Made by a program: the position numbers and the translations under genes. The notes below the pieces were generated by a model, which was not told where the DNA came from, made no database searches, and saw only the letters and a program-made list of their open reading frames with translations. From contig JBGSPX010000047.1 of assembly GCA_041738345.1 (NCBI GenBank), positions 70,903 to 134,902 of the forward strand: a DNA stretch of 64,000 nucleotides, given 5' to 3'. This document shows, one piece after another, positions 26,117 to 34,649 of this stretch. Each line of letters begins with the position of its first letter. Within the stretch, counting starts at the first letter, position 1. This DNA is from Proteocatella sp041738345. Lineage in GTDB: Bacteria; Bacillota; Clostridia; Peptostreptococcales; Filifactoraceae.

Positions 26117-26160
26117 TGGTATTATTATTTATAATTAAAATGGCTATTTAAATAATACCA
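26117..26160. promoter_or_regulatory. Candidate PdxR operator, 10-bp inverted repeat
   Basis: TGGTATTATT (26117-26126) and AATAATACCA (26151-26160) are perfect inverted copies with 24 bp between. The right copy fills the spacer directly upstream of the pdxS -10, where the -35 hexamer is poor, as expected for an activated promoter. Confidence 0.65.
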
Positions 26161-26167
26161 ATTTGAT

Positions 26168-26173
26168 TATAAT
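26168..26173 (+). promoter_or_regulatory. Minus-10 of the pdxST promoter
   Basis: A perfect TATAAT lies 45 bp before the pdxS start; 17 bp upstream there is only TATTTA, so the promoter probably depends on PdxR. Confidence 0.55.
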
Positions 26174-26212
26174 ATAAATTAAAACAAATTACAAATTTAA
26201 GGAGATAATAAA

Positions 26213-27088
26213 ATGAAAAATGAAAGATTTGAATTAAACAAAAACTTAGCTCAAATGTTAAAAGGCGGAGTTATCATGGATGTAACTACACCTGAACAAG
26301 CAAAAATTGCTGAAAAAGCAGGTGCATGTGCGGTTATGGCGCTTGAACGTATTCCGGCAGACATAAGAATGGCAGGTGGAGTATCTCGTATGAGTGATCC
26401 AAAAATGATTAAAGGGATTCAAGATGCTGTATCTATTCCAGTTATGGCAAAATGTCGTATGGGGCATTTTGTAGAAGCTCAAATTTTAGAAGCTATAGAA
26501 ATAGATTACATAGACGAAAGTGAAGTACTTTCTCCTGCGGATGATAAGTATCACATCAATAAATTAAAATTTAATGTGCCTTTTGTATGTGGTGCTAAGG
26601 ATTTAGGAGAAGCCTTAAGAAGAATCAGCGAAGGAGCTTCAATGATTCGTACAAAGGGAGAGCCTGGCACTGGTGATATTGTACAAGCTGTTCGTCATAT
26701 GAGAATGATTCAAAGTGATATCAAAAAAATAACTTCAATGAATGAAGATGAACTTTTTGATATAGCAAAAGAACTACAAGTACCTTATGATTTAATCCAA
26801 TTTGTACATGAAAACGGAAAACTTCCTGTTGTGAATTTTGCAGCTGGTGGAGTTGCTACTCCTGCGGATGCAGCTCTTATGATGCAACTTGGGGCTGAAG
26901 GCGTATTTGTAGGTTCTGGTATATTTAAATCTGGAGATCCTGCAAAACGTGCGGCGGCTATAGTTAAAGCCGTTACAAACTTTAATGATGCCAAACTTAT
27001 AGCTGAACTTTCAGAAGACCTCGGTGAGGCTATGGTTGGAATAAATGAACAAGAAATTGAACTTCTTATGGCTGAAAGAGGAAAGTAA
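26213..27088 (+). CDS. pdxS: Pyridoxal 5'-phosphate synthase subunit PdxS
   Basis: This 291-residue subunit makes PLP from ribose 5-phosphate, glyceraldehyde 3-phosphate and ammonia. The sequence is highly conserved: MLKGGVIMDVTTPEQAKIAE with the first catalytic Lys (in RIPADIRMAGGVSRMSDP context), MAKCRMGHFVEAQ, SMIRTKGEPGTGD with the second Lys, and NFAAGGVATPADAALMMQLG. Start follows AAGGAG. The glutaminase partner gene begins 1 bp after the stop codon. Confidence 0.97.
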   Translation: MKNERFELNKNLAQMLKGGVIMDVTTPEQAKIAEKAGACAVMALERIPADIRMAGGVSRMSDPKMIKGIQDAVSIPVMAKCRMGHFVEAQILEAIEIDYIDESEVLSPADDKYHINKLKFNVPFVCGAKDLGEALRRISEGASMIRTKGEPGTGDIVQAVRHMRMIQSDIKKITSMNEDELFDIAKELQVPYDLIQFVHENGKLPVVNFAAGGVATPADAALMMQLGAEGVFVGSGIFKSGDPAKRAAAIVKAVTNFNDAKLIAELSEDLGEAMVGINEQEIELLMAERGK

Positions 27089-27089
27089 T

Positions 27090-27665
27090 ATGAATATTGG
27101 AATTTTAGCCCTTCAAGGTGCTTTTGTAGAACATAAACAAGCACTTGATATTCTCGGAATAAAAAATTTCGAAATTAGAAAATTAGATGATTTAAATCAA
27201 AAACTTGATGGACTTATTCTTCCCGGCGGAGAAAGTACTGTAATGGGAAAATTGCTTCATGAATTAAAGCTTTTTGAACTCATAAAACTACTAATTCAAA
27301 AAGGAACTCCAGTATTTGGAACCTGCGCTGGACTTGTACTTCTTTCTAACCGCATATTTAACGATAAGGTTTCTCATATTGCTACAATGGATATTATATG
27401 TAAACGAAACGCATATGGAAGACAACTTGGAAGTTTTGACACTATTAGTAACTTCAAAGGCATTGGTGAAATTCCTATGAGATTCATAAGAGCTCCCTAC
27501 ATACATTCTGTTAAAGAAAATGTAGAAATTTTAGCCGTTGTCGATGATAAAATAGTTGCTGCAAAACAAAATAATCAACTAGTAACTGCCTTTCATCCTG
27601 AACTTACAAAGGATACTTCTGTCCATCAATATTTTGTGGAAATGATAAAAAACAACAAATTATAA
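27090..27665 (+). CDS. pdxT: PLP synthase glutaminase subunit PdxT
   Basis: This 191-residue class I glutaminase supplies ammonia to PdxS. The start ATG lies directly behind the pdxS stop with AGAGGAAAG as ribosome binding site; an in-frame ATG further upstream lies within pdxS. Visible features are the oxyanion region LPGGESTV, the nucleophile Cys in FGTCAGLVLL, and the His-Glu pair in AFHPELT. It forms a dodecameric complex with PdxS. A clear terminator follows. Confidence 0.96.
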   Translation: MNIGILALQGAFVEHKQALDILGIKNFEIRKLDDLNQKLDGLILPGGESTVMGKLLHELKLFELIKLLIQKGTPVFGTCAGLVLLSNRIFNDKVSHIATMDIICKRNAYGRQLGSFDTISNFKGIGEIPMRFIRAPYIHSVKENVEILAVVDDKIVAAKQNNQLVTAFHPELTKDTSVHQYFVEMIKNNKL

Positions 27666-27668
27666 TTA

Positions 27669-27712
27669 TAAAAAATTATGTCAGATACTATTAACTGACA
27701 TAATTTTTTATT
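27669..27712 (+). terminator. Intrinsic terminator after pdxT
   Basis: AAAAATTATGTCAG pairs with CTGACATAATTTTT over a 10-base loop and runs into a T tract. Confidence 0.9.
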
Positions 27713-27822
27713 TATTCCATAAACCTATGATAAAGCGTTAAATATCTTTTAAAATTATGCTCAATGGGTATAAAATATTTAATTTGAGTACAACTTTTAG
27801 TATTGTTAAGGTGGCTACTGAT

Positions 27823-29751
27823 ATGAAAATCTATAAGAATTTTCAATTTAAATTGTTCATTTTGCAAACATTAATAATCGTTTCCATATTATCGTTATTT
27901 GCTACAATAAGTTTAAACAGTATGGTTTCCTACACTGAATCCGAACTTGAAAGCAGACTGAATTCAGATCGAGAAAATTTAGAAGAAAAAATAAACTTAA
28001 ATTTATATAATATTGAAAATTCAATGTCATTCTTACTTAATTCAAATGAGTTAAAAAACTTTGATATTAATAAATTTGATATTATTGTCCAAAATATAAT
28101 CTCAAACACTCCTATAATAACTCAAATTTATATAATGGATAAAAATGGTATGCAGATATATAAATCATCTTACCTTGATAGCCTTGGTAATAGAGCAGAT
28201 AGAGACTATTTTCAAAAAGCTATAAATGGTGAGAAATTTTTCTCAGATGTTATTATCTCAAGAAGTACAAATGAATCAATAGCAGTCTATGCTGCTCCTA
28301 TAAAATCAAAAAATAAAATTATAGGGGTGCTTGGATGTAGTATAAATCTAAATTTTTTAAGCGAAAATTTATCTTATTCAAATGGAAGTATCTCTATATC
28401 TCAAGATATGTATGGATTTATAGTTGATAGAGAAGGCACTGTAATAGCCCATCCAAATAAGGATTTTGTTTTTCAAAGACTAAACTTATATTATTTAGAA
28501 CCTGTAAAGGAAGCTTTAAGTGGTAATTCAGGAATTGGAAATTATATTTTTGAAAACGCAAATAAAATAGTTTCTTTTGGAAAACTCGAAAATACTGGTT
28601 GGGGAGTATTTGTTCAAGTGCCTCAAGAAACAGCATTTAAAGGAGTATCTATACTTAAAAAATTACATTTTGTATTATTCGTAATTCTTATAATCACGTC
28701 AATACTAATTTCTTATTTTGCTTCAAAATATATGAAAAAACCCATTTCTAATATTTTAAATATGATTTCTCAGTTTGAAAATCAAAGAGCCATAATAATT
28801 AAGACGTCTACAAGAGATGATGAATTTGGAATAATAGAAAATTCTTTCATAGATATGGCAAATACTATAACTGAAGATCAAAATCAACTAGAATTAAGAA
28901 TTACTCAAAGAACTGAAGAACTTACTAAAACCATGGATGAACTTATGAATGCACAGAATAAAATAATGCTAACAGAGAAAATGAACTCTTTAAATAAGTT
29001 TATCTCAAGCCTTGCTCATGAAATTAATACGCCTTTAGGAAATACACTTACGTCTGTAACATTTACTGAAACTGTCTTATCTGATTTAATTACCTCAATT
29101 GAAAATGGTAAATTAAGTAAAACTATCTTTGTTAATAAACTAATGAATATGATAGAATCCGTAGAAATAATAAAAGATCAAGTGATTAAATCAAAGAACT
29201 TACTTGACATTATAACTTCCCTAAATACAAATGATTCTTCTACTTGTAATACTATCCCTTGTACTAAACTAACTCCTTATTTGAAACAATATGAATTTGA
29301 TCTTTCTACGCTTATTTATAATACCGAGCATATAATAAATATGGATATCCATCTTCCAGAAGACTTCTGTATAATATACCCTGAAAAATTGCTTCAAATA
29401 CTAAAAATTTTAATAACAAACTCAGTAGAACATGCTTTCCCAAAAAATTTTAAAGGAATAATAGATATAATTATTACTAAAGATGACAATTTTCTATATA
29501 TATCATACTCAAACAATGGCAACAATATTCCTGATGATTATATAAATCATATATTTGAACCATTTTTTAAAGGAAATATGGGTGGAACCGGAAAAGGTCT
29601 TGGTCTTACAATTTTATACGAACTTGTTGTACAGTTTTTTGAAGGAGAAATTTACTGTAAAAATTTAGATTCTGAAGGTGTTGAATTTAAAATAATGATT
29701 CCTATAATACATTTAATTAATACTTCTTGTGAATTTTGTAATCTTGATTAA
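27823..29751 (+). CDS. Cache-domain sensor histidine kinase
   Basis: The chosen ATG, behind AAGGTGG, gives 642 residues starting MKIYKNFQFKLFIL; an ATG 66 bp upstream lacks a ribosome binding site. Helix 1 (about residues 12-34), an extracytoplasmic double-Cache domain (about 40-270; DRDYFQKAINGEKFFSD-like ligand motif, here ADRDYFQKAI), helix 2 (about 280-300), a linker coiled coil with RTEELTKTMDELMNAQ, an H-box SLAHEINTPLGNTL and an HATPase with NSVEHAF and TGKGLGLTIL follow. No response regulator adjoins, so it is an orphan kinase. The Cache domain usually binds small carboxylates or amino acids. Confidence 0.88.
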   Translation: MKIYKNFQFKLFILQTLIIVSILSLFATISLNSMVSYTESELESRLNSDRENLEEKINLNLYNIENSMSFLLNSNELKNFDINKFDIIVQNIISNTPIITQIYIMDKNGMQIYKSSYLDSLGNRADRDYFQKAINGEKFFSDVIISRSTNESIAVYAAPIKSKNKIIGVLGCSINLNFLSENLSYSNGSISISQDMYGFIVDREGTVIAHPNKDFVFQRLNLYYLEPVKEALSGNSGIGNYIFENANKIVSFGKLENTGWGVFVQVPQETAFKGVSILKKLHFVLFVILIITSILISYFASKYMKKPISNILNMISQFENQRAIIIKTSTRDDEFGIIENSFIDMANTITEDQNQLELRITQRTEELTKTMDELMNAQNKIMLTEKMNSLNKFISSLAHEINTPLGNTLTSVTFTETVLSDLITSIENGKLSKTIFVNKLMNMIESVEIIKDQVIKSKNLLDIITSLNTNDSSTCNTIPCTKLTPYLKQYEFDLSTLIYNTEHIINMDIHLPEDFCIIYPEKLLQILKILITNSVEHAFPKNFKGIIDIIITKDDNFLYISYSNNGNNIPDDYINHIFEPFFKGNMGGTGKGLGLTILYELVVQFFEGEIYCKNLDSEGVEFKIMIPIIHLINTSCEFCNLD

Positions 29752-29772
29752 ATTTCATTATTCTTAAAAATT

Positions 29773-29813
29773 AAAAGATAGAAAAAGCGAATAGTCGTTT
29801 TTTCTATCTTTTT
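29773..29813. terminator. Bidirectional intrinsic terminator
   Basis: AAAAGATAGAAAAA pairs with TTTTTTCTATCTTTT, topped by a CGA/TCG pair. It lies between the kinase and the convergent chemotaxis receptor gene. Confidence 0.88.
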
Positions 29814-29831
29814 TACCTAAAAATTCTAAAT

Positions 29832-31847
29832 TTATTTATTCATTAATATAAAATTTCCTACTAAATCATTTAAGCTATCTGCTTGTGCTGATAATTGTTC
29901 ACTTGACGCTGCACTTTCTTCTGCCGTAGCTGAATTACTATGAACAACAGAAGAAATTTGATCTATCCCCTGCTGTACTTGTGATATCGACTCTGACTGA
30001 GAAACTGCACCTGTTGATATCATCTCTATAGATATAGCTACATCTTTTGCATCATTAACTATAGATTCCATTATATTTCCAGTTTCATTGGCTATCTTAC
30101 TACCTTTTCCTACAGACTTTATTGAGTTTTCTATCAATATAGTTGTATTTTTTGCAGCTTCTGCACTTTTTATAGCTAAATTTCTAACTTCATCTGCAAC
30201 TACTGCAAATCCTTTGCCAGCATTCCCTGCTCTTGCTGCCTCTACCGCTGCATTCAATGCAAGTATATTGGTTTGAAAAGCTATATCTTGTATAGTTTTT
30301 ATAATCTTACTTATTTCATTTGAGCTACTGCTTATTTCATCCATAGCCTCTAGCATATCTCTCATCATTCCATTACAATTTTGAATATCTTCCTCTACTG
30401 AAACCACTTTATTTTTCGCATCAATCGAATTTTTTGCACTTTCTTGAATTTGTCCAGATATATCATCTATTGTCGCAACGAGTTCTTCTACCGAACTGGA
30501 TTGCTGCGTTGCTCCTTGTGCAAGTGCTTGCGCTCCTGATGAAACTTGATCTGATCCACTTGCTACTTGATTTGCACTTGTGCCTATCTGGCTTATAGTT
30601 TCATTCAGCGAAAATATTATATTATTTACAGAACTTCCTAATTCTTCAAAATCGCCTTTAAATTTACTCTCTATAGTATGTGTTAAATCTCCATTTGCTG
30701 CATTTGAAAGACTAAATGCTGTTTCTTGAATTGCCATATTTATCTGCTCAATAGTTGTGGCCAAATCAGCTAATAATTGTTCCACCTCATCTCCTGTCTT
30801 TATGGTTGGTACTGGTGATTTTAGATCGCCTTCTGCAAGCAACTTTAGTCTATTTACACAATCTAAAATAGGTTTTGATATTGAATCTGAAAATTTTGTA
30901 GATACTATTATACCTATTCCTAAAAATGCAATTAACGTAACTATTACAAAGTACACTGATCGTCTAAAACCTGCTAAAAATTCTTTTTCTGTAGTCGATA
31001 ATGCTATACTCCAGCCATCAGTATCTGGTACAGGTGCATATGCTACTACTTTTTTCATACCATTATATGAATACTTTCCAAAATCATGTTTACCTTCAAC
31101 CATGGCTTGCTCTATTTTAGCCAAAGATTCTAATGAAGGATCTGTTTTTGCACTTTCTATAGTGTTTTCAGCGCCTACTATTTCAACATTTTCATGTGCA
31201 ATTGTTAAACCGTTCTTATTTATTATATAAGAAGATCCTGTATCTCCAATTTTTATATTAGCCATTTCTATATTTAAAAAATCTTCATTAGGTACAAAAT
31301 ACACTACTCCTACAGCTTTAGAATCTGGAACACCATCTTCCCAAATAGGTGCTGAAATTATTGTGGTCATTTTTCCAGTAACTTTACTTACAACTGGATC
31401 TGATGAAAAAGCTTTTCCTGTGATTGAAATTTGAAAATATTCTCTGTCCGCATAATTATTTCCATCAAATATACTATTTCCCTCTGAGTCTAATATATTT
31501 CCCCTTACAAATCCATATGCTTTTGATCTAGAATCAATTATAGCTTGTTTTTCTTGAACAGAAACTTCATCATCTGAAAGTGCTGATATTGTACCTATTT
31601 CATATGCAATATTTCTATATGCCATAAGCTCTTTAGAAATTCTTTTTGCTGCAATTTCAGAAGTTTCAATCATAGATAACCGAAGCGAATCTAAAGTTGA
31701 TGAATAATTTAAAAAGGCTGCAATAGCTCCTAATATTAAACTTAACACTACTATTAAGCTTAATATCCCACTGGTTATACGTTTTTTTATCGTTGTAGCT
31801 TGTTTACTAGAATGATTTTTTCTAGATAGTTTATCGGATAGACTCAT
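29832..31847 (-). CDS. Methyl-accepting chemotaxis protein with dCache sensor
   Basis: This 671-residue receptor has helix 1 at about 28-50, an extracytoplasmic double-Cache domain (YADREYFQISITGKAFSSD ligand motif near 140), helix 2 at about 300-322, a HAMP domain (SKPILDCVNRLKLLAEGDL), and a signalling domain with the conserved hairpin tip FQTNILALNAAVEAARAG. The Cache motif resembles that of the neighbouring kinase, so the two may sense related ligands. No che gene is nearby. The organism is therefore probably motile or uses chemotaxis-like signalling. Confidence 0.93.
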   Translation of the reverse strand: MSLSDKLSRKNHSSKQATTIKKRITSGILSLIVVLSLILGAIAAFLNYSSTLDSLRLSMIETSEIAAKRISKELMAYRNIAYEIGTISALSDDEVSVQEKQAIIDSRSKAYGFVRGNILDSEGNSIFDGNNYADREYFQISITGKAFSSDPVVSKVTGKMTTIISAPIWEDGVPDSKAVGVVYFVPNEDFLNIEMANIKIGDTGSSYIINKNGLTIAHENVEIVGAENTIESAKTDPSLESLAKIEQAMVEGKHDFGKYSYNGMKKVVAYAPVPDTDGWSIALSTTEKEFLAGFRRSVYFVIVTLIAFLGIGIIVSTKFSDSISKPILDCVNRLKLLAEGDLKSPVPTIKTGDEVEQLLADLATTIEQINMAIQETAFSLSNAANGDLTHTIESKFKGDFEELGSSVNNIIFSLNETISQIGTSANQVASGSDQVSSGAQALAQGATQQSSSVEELVATIDDISGQIQESAKNSIDAKNKVVSVEEDIQNCNGMMRDMLEAMDEISSSSNEISKIIKTIQDIAFQTNILALNAAVEAARAGNAGKGFAVVADEVRNLAIKSAEAAKNTTILIENSIKSVGKGSKIANETGNIMESIVNDAKDVAISIEMISTGAVSQSESISQVQQGIDQISSVVHSNSATAEESAASSEQLSAQADSLNDLVGNFILMNK

Positions 31848-31950
31848 AACACTTAATACCCCTTTCTAGCTTACATATAGTTAATTTTAAAAAAACATAC
31901 TTTTATATTACCCCTTTTATTAACTGAATATTCTTTATGTTCGTTTTGAT

Positions 31951-32004
31951 TTCAAAAAAATAAACCTACGAATTTAACTATTAAAAGTTATTTATTCGTA
32001 GGTC
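31951..32004 (-). terminator. Intrinsic terminator of the HD/CsaA unit
   Basis: ACCTACGAAT and ATTCGTAGGT form a perfect 10-bp stem; on the minus strand TTTATTTTTTT follows. Confidence 0.85.
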
Positions 32005-32044
32005 TAAAATAATTTATAAATTTAGCTGACGCTTTTCGTATATT

Positions 32045-32620
32045 TTATTTCATCAGCTGTTCGCTAACATAATCTTCACATTCACGCATTGCTAAAATAG
32101 TTTCTTCAAAAAGCTTTTCTAACTCCCAGCCTAGTTTCTCAGAACCCTGTTTTATTATATCTCTTGAACATCCTGCTGCAAATTTTTTATCTTTAAATTT
32201 CTTCTTAAGACTAGAAACTTCCATATCTTTTACACTTTTTGAGGGTCTCATCATAGCAGCTGCTCCAATAAGTCCTGTAAGTTCATCTGTTGCAAATAGA
32301 ATTTTTTCCATCTCATGCTCTGGCTCTGGAAGTGTTGCATCACAAACCCCATAACCATGACTAGCCACCGCTCTTATAAGCTTATCATCTAATGACTTTG
32401 ATTTCATTATCTCTTGAACTTTTACACAATGTTGCTCTGGATACATTTCAAAATCTAAATCATGCAGCAAGCCTACCATAGACCAAAACTCAACTTCATT
32501 TTCATATCCGAGCTTTTGTGCAAAGTATCTCATTACACATTCAACCGTTATTGCATGTTGAATATGAAATTCTTCCTTGTTATATTCCCTTAGTAATTCT
32601 AATGCCTCTTCCCTCTTCAT
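32045..32620 (-). CDS. HD-domain hydrolase
   Basis: This 191-residue soluble protein has the HD signature H...HD...D: HIQHAITVE, LLHDLDFEMYPEQH and FATDELTGLI. It resembles the uncharacterised HDIG-type phosphohydrolases of Clostridia, which act on nucleotides or unknown phosphoesters. The gene is 18 bp after the csaA gene and shares its terminator. The substrate is unknown. Confidence 0.82.
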   Translation of the reverse strand: MKREEALELLREYNKEEFHIQHAITVECVMRYFAQKLGYENEVEFWSMVGLLHDLDFEMYPEQHCVKVQEIMKSKSLDDKLIRAVASHGYGVCDATLPEPEHEMEKILFATDELTGLIGAAAMMRPSKSVKDMEVSSLKKKFKDKKFAAGCSRDIIKQGSEKLGWELEKLFEETILAMRECEDYVSEQLMK

Positions 32621-32638
32621 CGCTTTCCCTCCATTTAA

Positions 32639-32968
32639 TTAACCTAATTTATCTCCATTTTGAACGCCTTGTTCTGGTTGTATTAGCACAACTCCCTGTT
32701 TTGAATATACGCCTAATACTAACACTTCCGATTTAAATCCCGCTACCTTCATAGGTGGAAAATTTACAACTCCCATGACTTGCTTTCCAACTATATCTTC
32801 TAATTTATAACACTCCGTAATCTGAGCACTAGACTGCTTTATTCCAATTTTTTCTCCAAAATCGACCCACAGTTTGTACGCTGGCTTTTTAGCTTTTTCA
32901 AAAAACTCTGCCTGTACTATTTGACCTACTCTAATATCTAATTTCAAAAAATCTTCAAAAGTTGCCAT
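32639..32968 (-). CDS. csaA: CsaA-like tRNA-binding domain protein
   Basis: This 109-residue protein is a single EMAP/CsaA OB-fold: FLKLDIRVGQIVQAEFFEKAKKPAYKL, then KQVMGVVNFPPMKVAGFKSEVL and the end VLIQPEQGVQNGDKLG. CsaA is described as an export-related chaperone that also binds tRNA-like ligands. The gene precedes the HD hydrolase in the same direction. Confidence 0.92.
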   Translation of the reverse strand: MATFEDFLKLDIRVGQIVQAEFFEKAKKPAYKLWVDFGEKIGIKQSSAQITECYKLEDIVGKQVMGVVNFPPMKVAGFKSEVLVLGVYSKQGVVLIQPEQGVQNGDKLG

Positions 32969-33011
32969 ATGTATTACTCCTTTTTCAAAAAATATATCCC
33001 ATAATTATATT

Positions 33012-33803
33012 TTACAATATAACCCTTAACTTTAGTACTATTTTTTGGTAAAGTACTGCACTTCCAGAAATTGATGTAAATTCATTTTTAAATTGACAAT
33101 AAACAGTCCCACCTTTTTTTGAATACTGCTTTGAAAAAATCTCATTTTTATTCAATTTTTCTGCCCATATAGGTGCTAAACTTATATGAGCAGACCCACA
33201 CACTTCAATTTCATTAACATTTATTTTGGGACAAAAGGTTCTAACTGCAATATCTGAAACTTCACCTTTTGAAGAGGCTACACATACAAATCCTGGAAAC
33301 TTTTTTAGTTTTTCAAAATCTGGTTTTAGAGATTTAATTTGCTGCTCATTTTCAAAAATAAGAACCAAATCTCTTGATAGATACGCTTCTATTGGTCTTT
33401 CTCCCATTATAGCTATCATTTCATCTGTAACTTCAATTTCTTTACAGAGCATACTTTCAAATTCTAGTTCATATCTATCACTATTTTTTCTGATTTCAAC
33501 ATCACTTTTTTCCGTAGCAAAAGTTATCTTATCATATATCCTATTTATAAAATTATCTACTACAAATGCTGCGGCAAGAGTTGCTTGCCCACATATTTCT
33601 AATTCTTTTTTAGGCGTAAAAAATCTTATCTCATAATGATATTTTGATTTTTCAACTATGAATGCGGTTTCTGGAACATTATTTTCTGTCGCTATATTTT
33701 GCATAACCGCCGTATCTAAGAAATGTTGTAATATACATACAGCGGCTGTATTACCACTGGAAACTTCTTCTGTAAATGTATTTACTATATAACAATTAAA
33801 CAT
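33012..33803 (-). CDS. PhzF-family isomerase, downstream copy
   Basis: The ATG behind GGGAGATATTA gives 263 residues starting MFNCYIVNTFTEEV; an earlier in-frame codon would sit deep inside the upstream gene. The sequence has the PhzF beginning (VNTFTEEVSSGNTAAVCI), the catalytic Glu in NVPETAFIV, and FCPKINVNEIEVCGSAHISL. It overlaps the end of the first PhzF gene by 8 bp. The family catalyses proton-shift isomerisations; neither copy has a known substrate. Note the region IEVCGSAH versus DPVCGSAH in the partner: the normally present Pro is missing. Confidence 0.88.
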   Translation of the reverse strand: MFNCYIVNTFTEEVSSGNTAAVCILQHFLDTAVMQNIATENNVPETAFIVEKSKYHYEIRFFTPKKELEICGQATLAAAFVVDNFINRIYDKITFATEKSDVEIRKNSDRYELEFESMLCKEIEVTDEMIAIMGERPIEAYLSRDLVLIFENEQQIKSLKPDFEKLKKFPGFVCVASSKGEVSDIAVRTFCPKINVNEIEVCGSAHISLAPIWAEKLNKNEIFSKQYSKKGGTVYCQFKNEFTSISGSAVLYQKIVLKLRVIL

Positions 33804-34578
33804 TAATATCTCCCTGTGAATATAATATAGCTTTTCCTGCAATAATTACTCTGTCACCATTAGCGCTACAATAAAGGTCCCCATATCGCTTTGAGTATTG
33901 TTTTGAATGAATTTTTTCTTTGTCGAAACGATTTGCCCAAAACGGAATCAAGCTACAATGTGCTGAACCACATACTGGATCCTCATTAACATTTAGCTTA
34001 GGACAAAATGTTCTAACTGCAATATCAGAGTTTTCCCCTTCAGAAGCTACTATGCAAACCAGTCCTTCTTTTAAAGCTTTTAATTTTTCAAAATCAGGCT
34101 TTAAGTTTTTAATTTCTTCCTCATCCTCTAATATTAAAAGTAAATCTCTTGATAAATAAGCTTCTTTAGGACTTACTCCAATTGCTTCTATCATTTCTCT
34201 CGTTATAGATATAGGTTCTGGCATTCTACTTGGAAAATCCATCTCATACAAGTCTTTATTTTTACTTACCTTTAAAATTCCACTCATTGTCGAGAAACTT
34301 ATTTCTTCTATATTTTCTATAAAATTATTTATTACAAAGGCAGTTGCTAATGTCGCATGACCACACAAATCAATTTCTGCTGCAGGAGTAAACCATCTCA
34401 ATTTATACAACCCATCTTTTTCTTTTACTGCAAATGCAGTTTCAGAAAGATTGTTTTCAATTGCTATTAATTGCATAGTTTCATCTGAAATCCACGAATC
34501 CATAACACATACAGCTGCTGGATTTCCATTAAAAATTTTATTTGAAAATGCATCTACTACATAATATTTCATACACAT
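33796..34578 (-). CDS. PhzF-family isomerase, upstream copy
   Basis: This 260-residue protein shows the family signatures VVDAFSNKIFNGNPAAVCV, catalytic Glu in NLSETAFAV, IDLCGHATLATAFVI and NEDPVCGSAHCSLIPFWA. It is clearly a tandem duplicate of the next gene, sharing long blocks such as EAYLSRDLLLI. RBS AGGAG is good. The MocR regulator gene lies upstream on the same strand and may control it. Confidence 0.9.
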   Translation of the reverse strand: MCMKYYVVDAFSNKIFNGNPAAVCVMDSWISDETMQLIAIENNLSETAFAVKEKDGLYKLRWFTPAAEIDLCGHATLATAFVINNFIENIEEISFSTMSGILKVSKNKDLYEMDFPSRMPEPISITREMIEAIGVSPKEAYLSRDLLLILEDEEEIKNLKPDFEKLKALKEGLVCIVASEGENSDIAVRTFCPKLNVNEDPVCGSAHCSLIPFWANRFDKEKIHSKQYSKRYGDLYCSANGDRVIIAGKAILYSQGDINV

Positions 34579-34612
34579 ATCTCCTTTTTATTTTAATGAT
34601 AATACAAAAAAA

Positions 34613-34644
34613 TATTGCATACAATATCAAAATTGTGTGCAATA
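34613..34644 (-). terminator. Hairpin between MocR regulator and PhzF genes
   Basis: TATTGCATACAAT and ATTGTGTGCAATA pair over 13 bp with one G-T, 6-base loop; on the minus strand seven T follow, so it looks like the regulator's terminator. It also lies just upstream of the PhzF start and could double as an operator. Confidence 0.65.
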
Positions 34645-34649
34645 CAATT

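Noticed and set aside
29832..31847. Flagellar-type sigma-D promoter for the chemotaxis receptor
   Set aside because: I looked for TAAA-N15-GCCGATAA upstream and did not find it.
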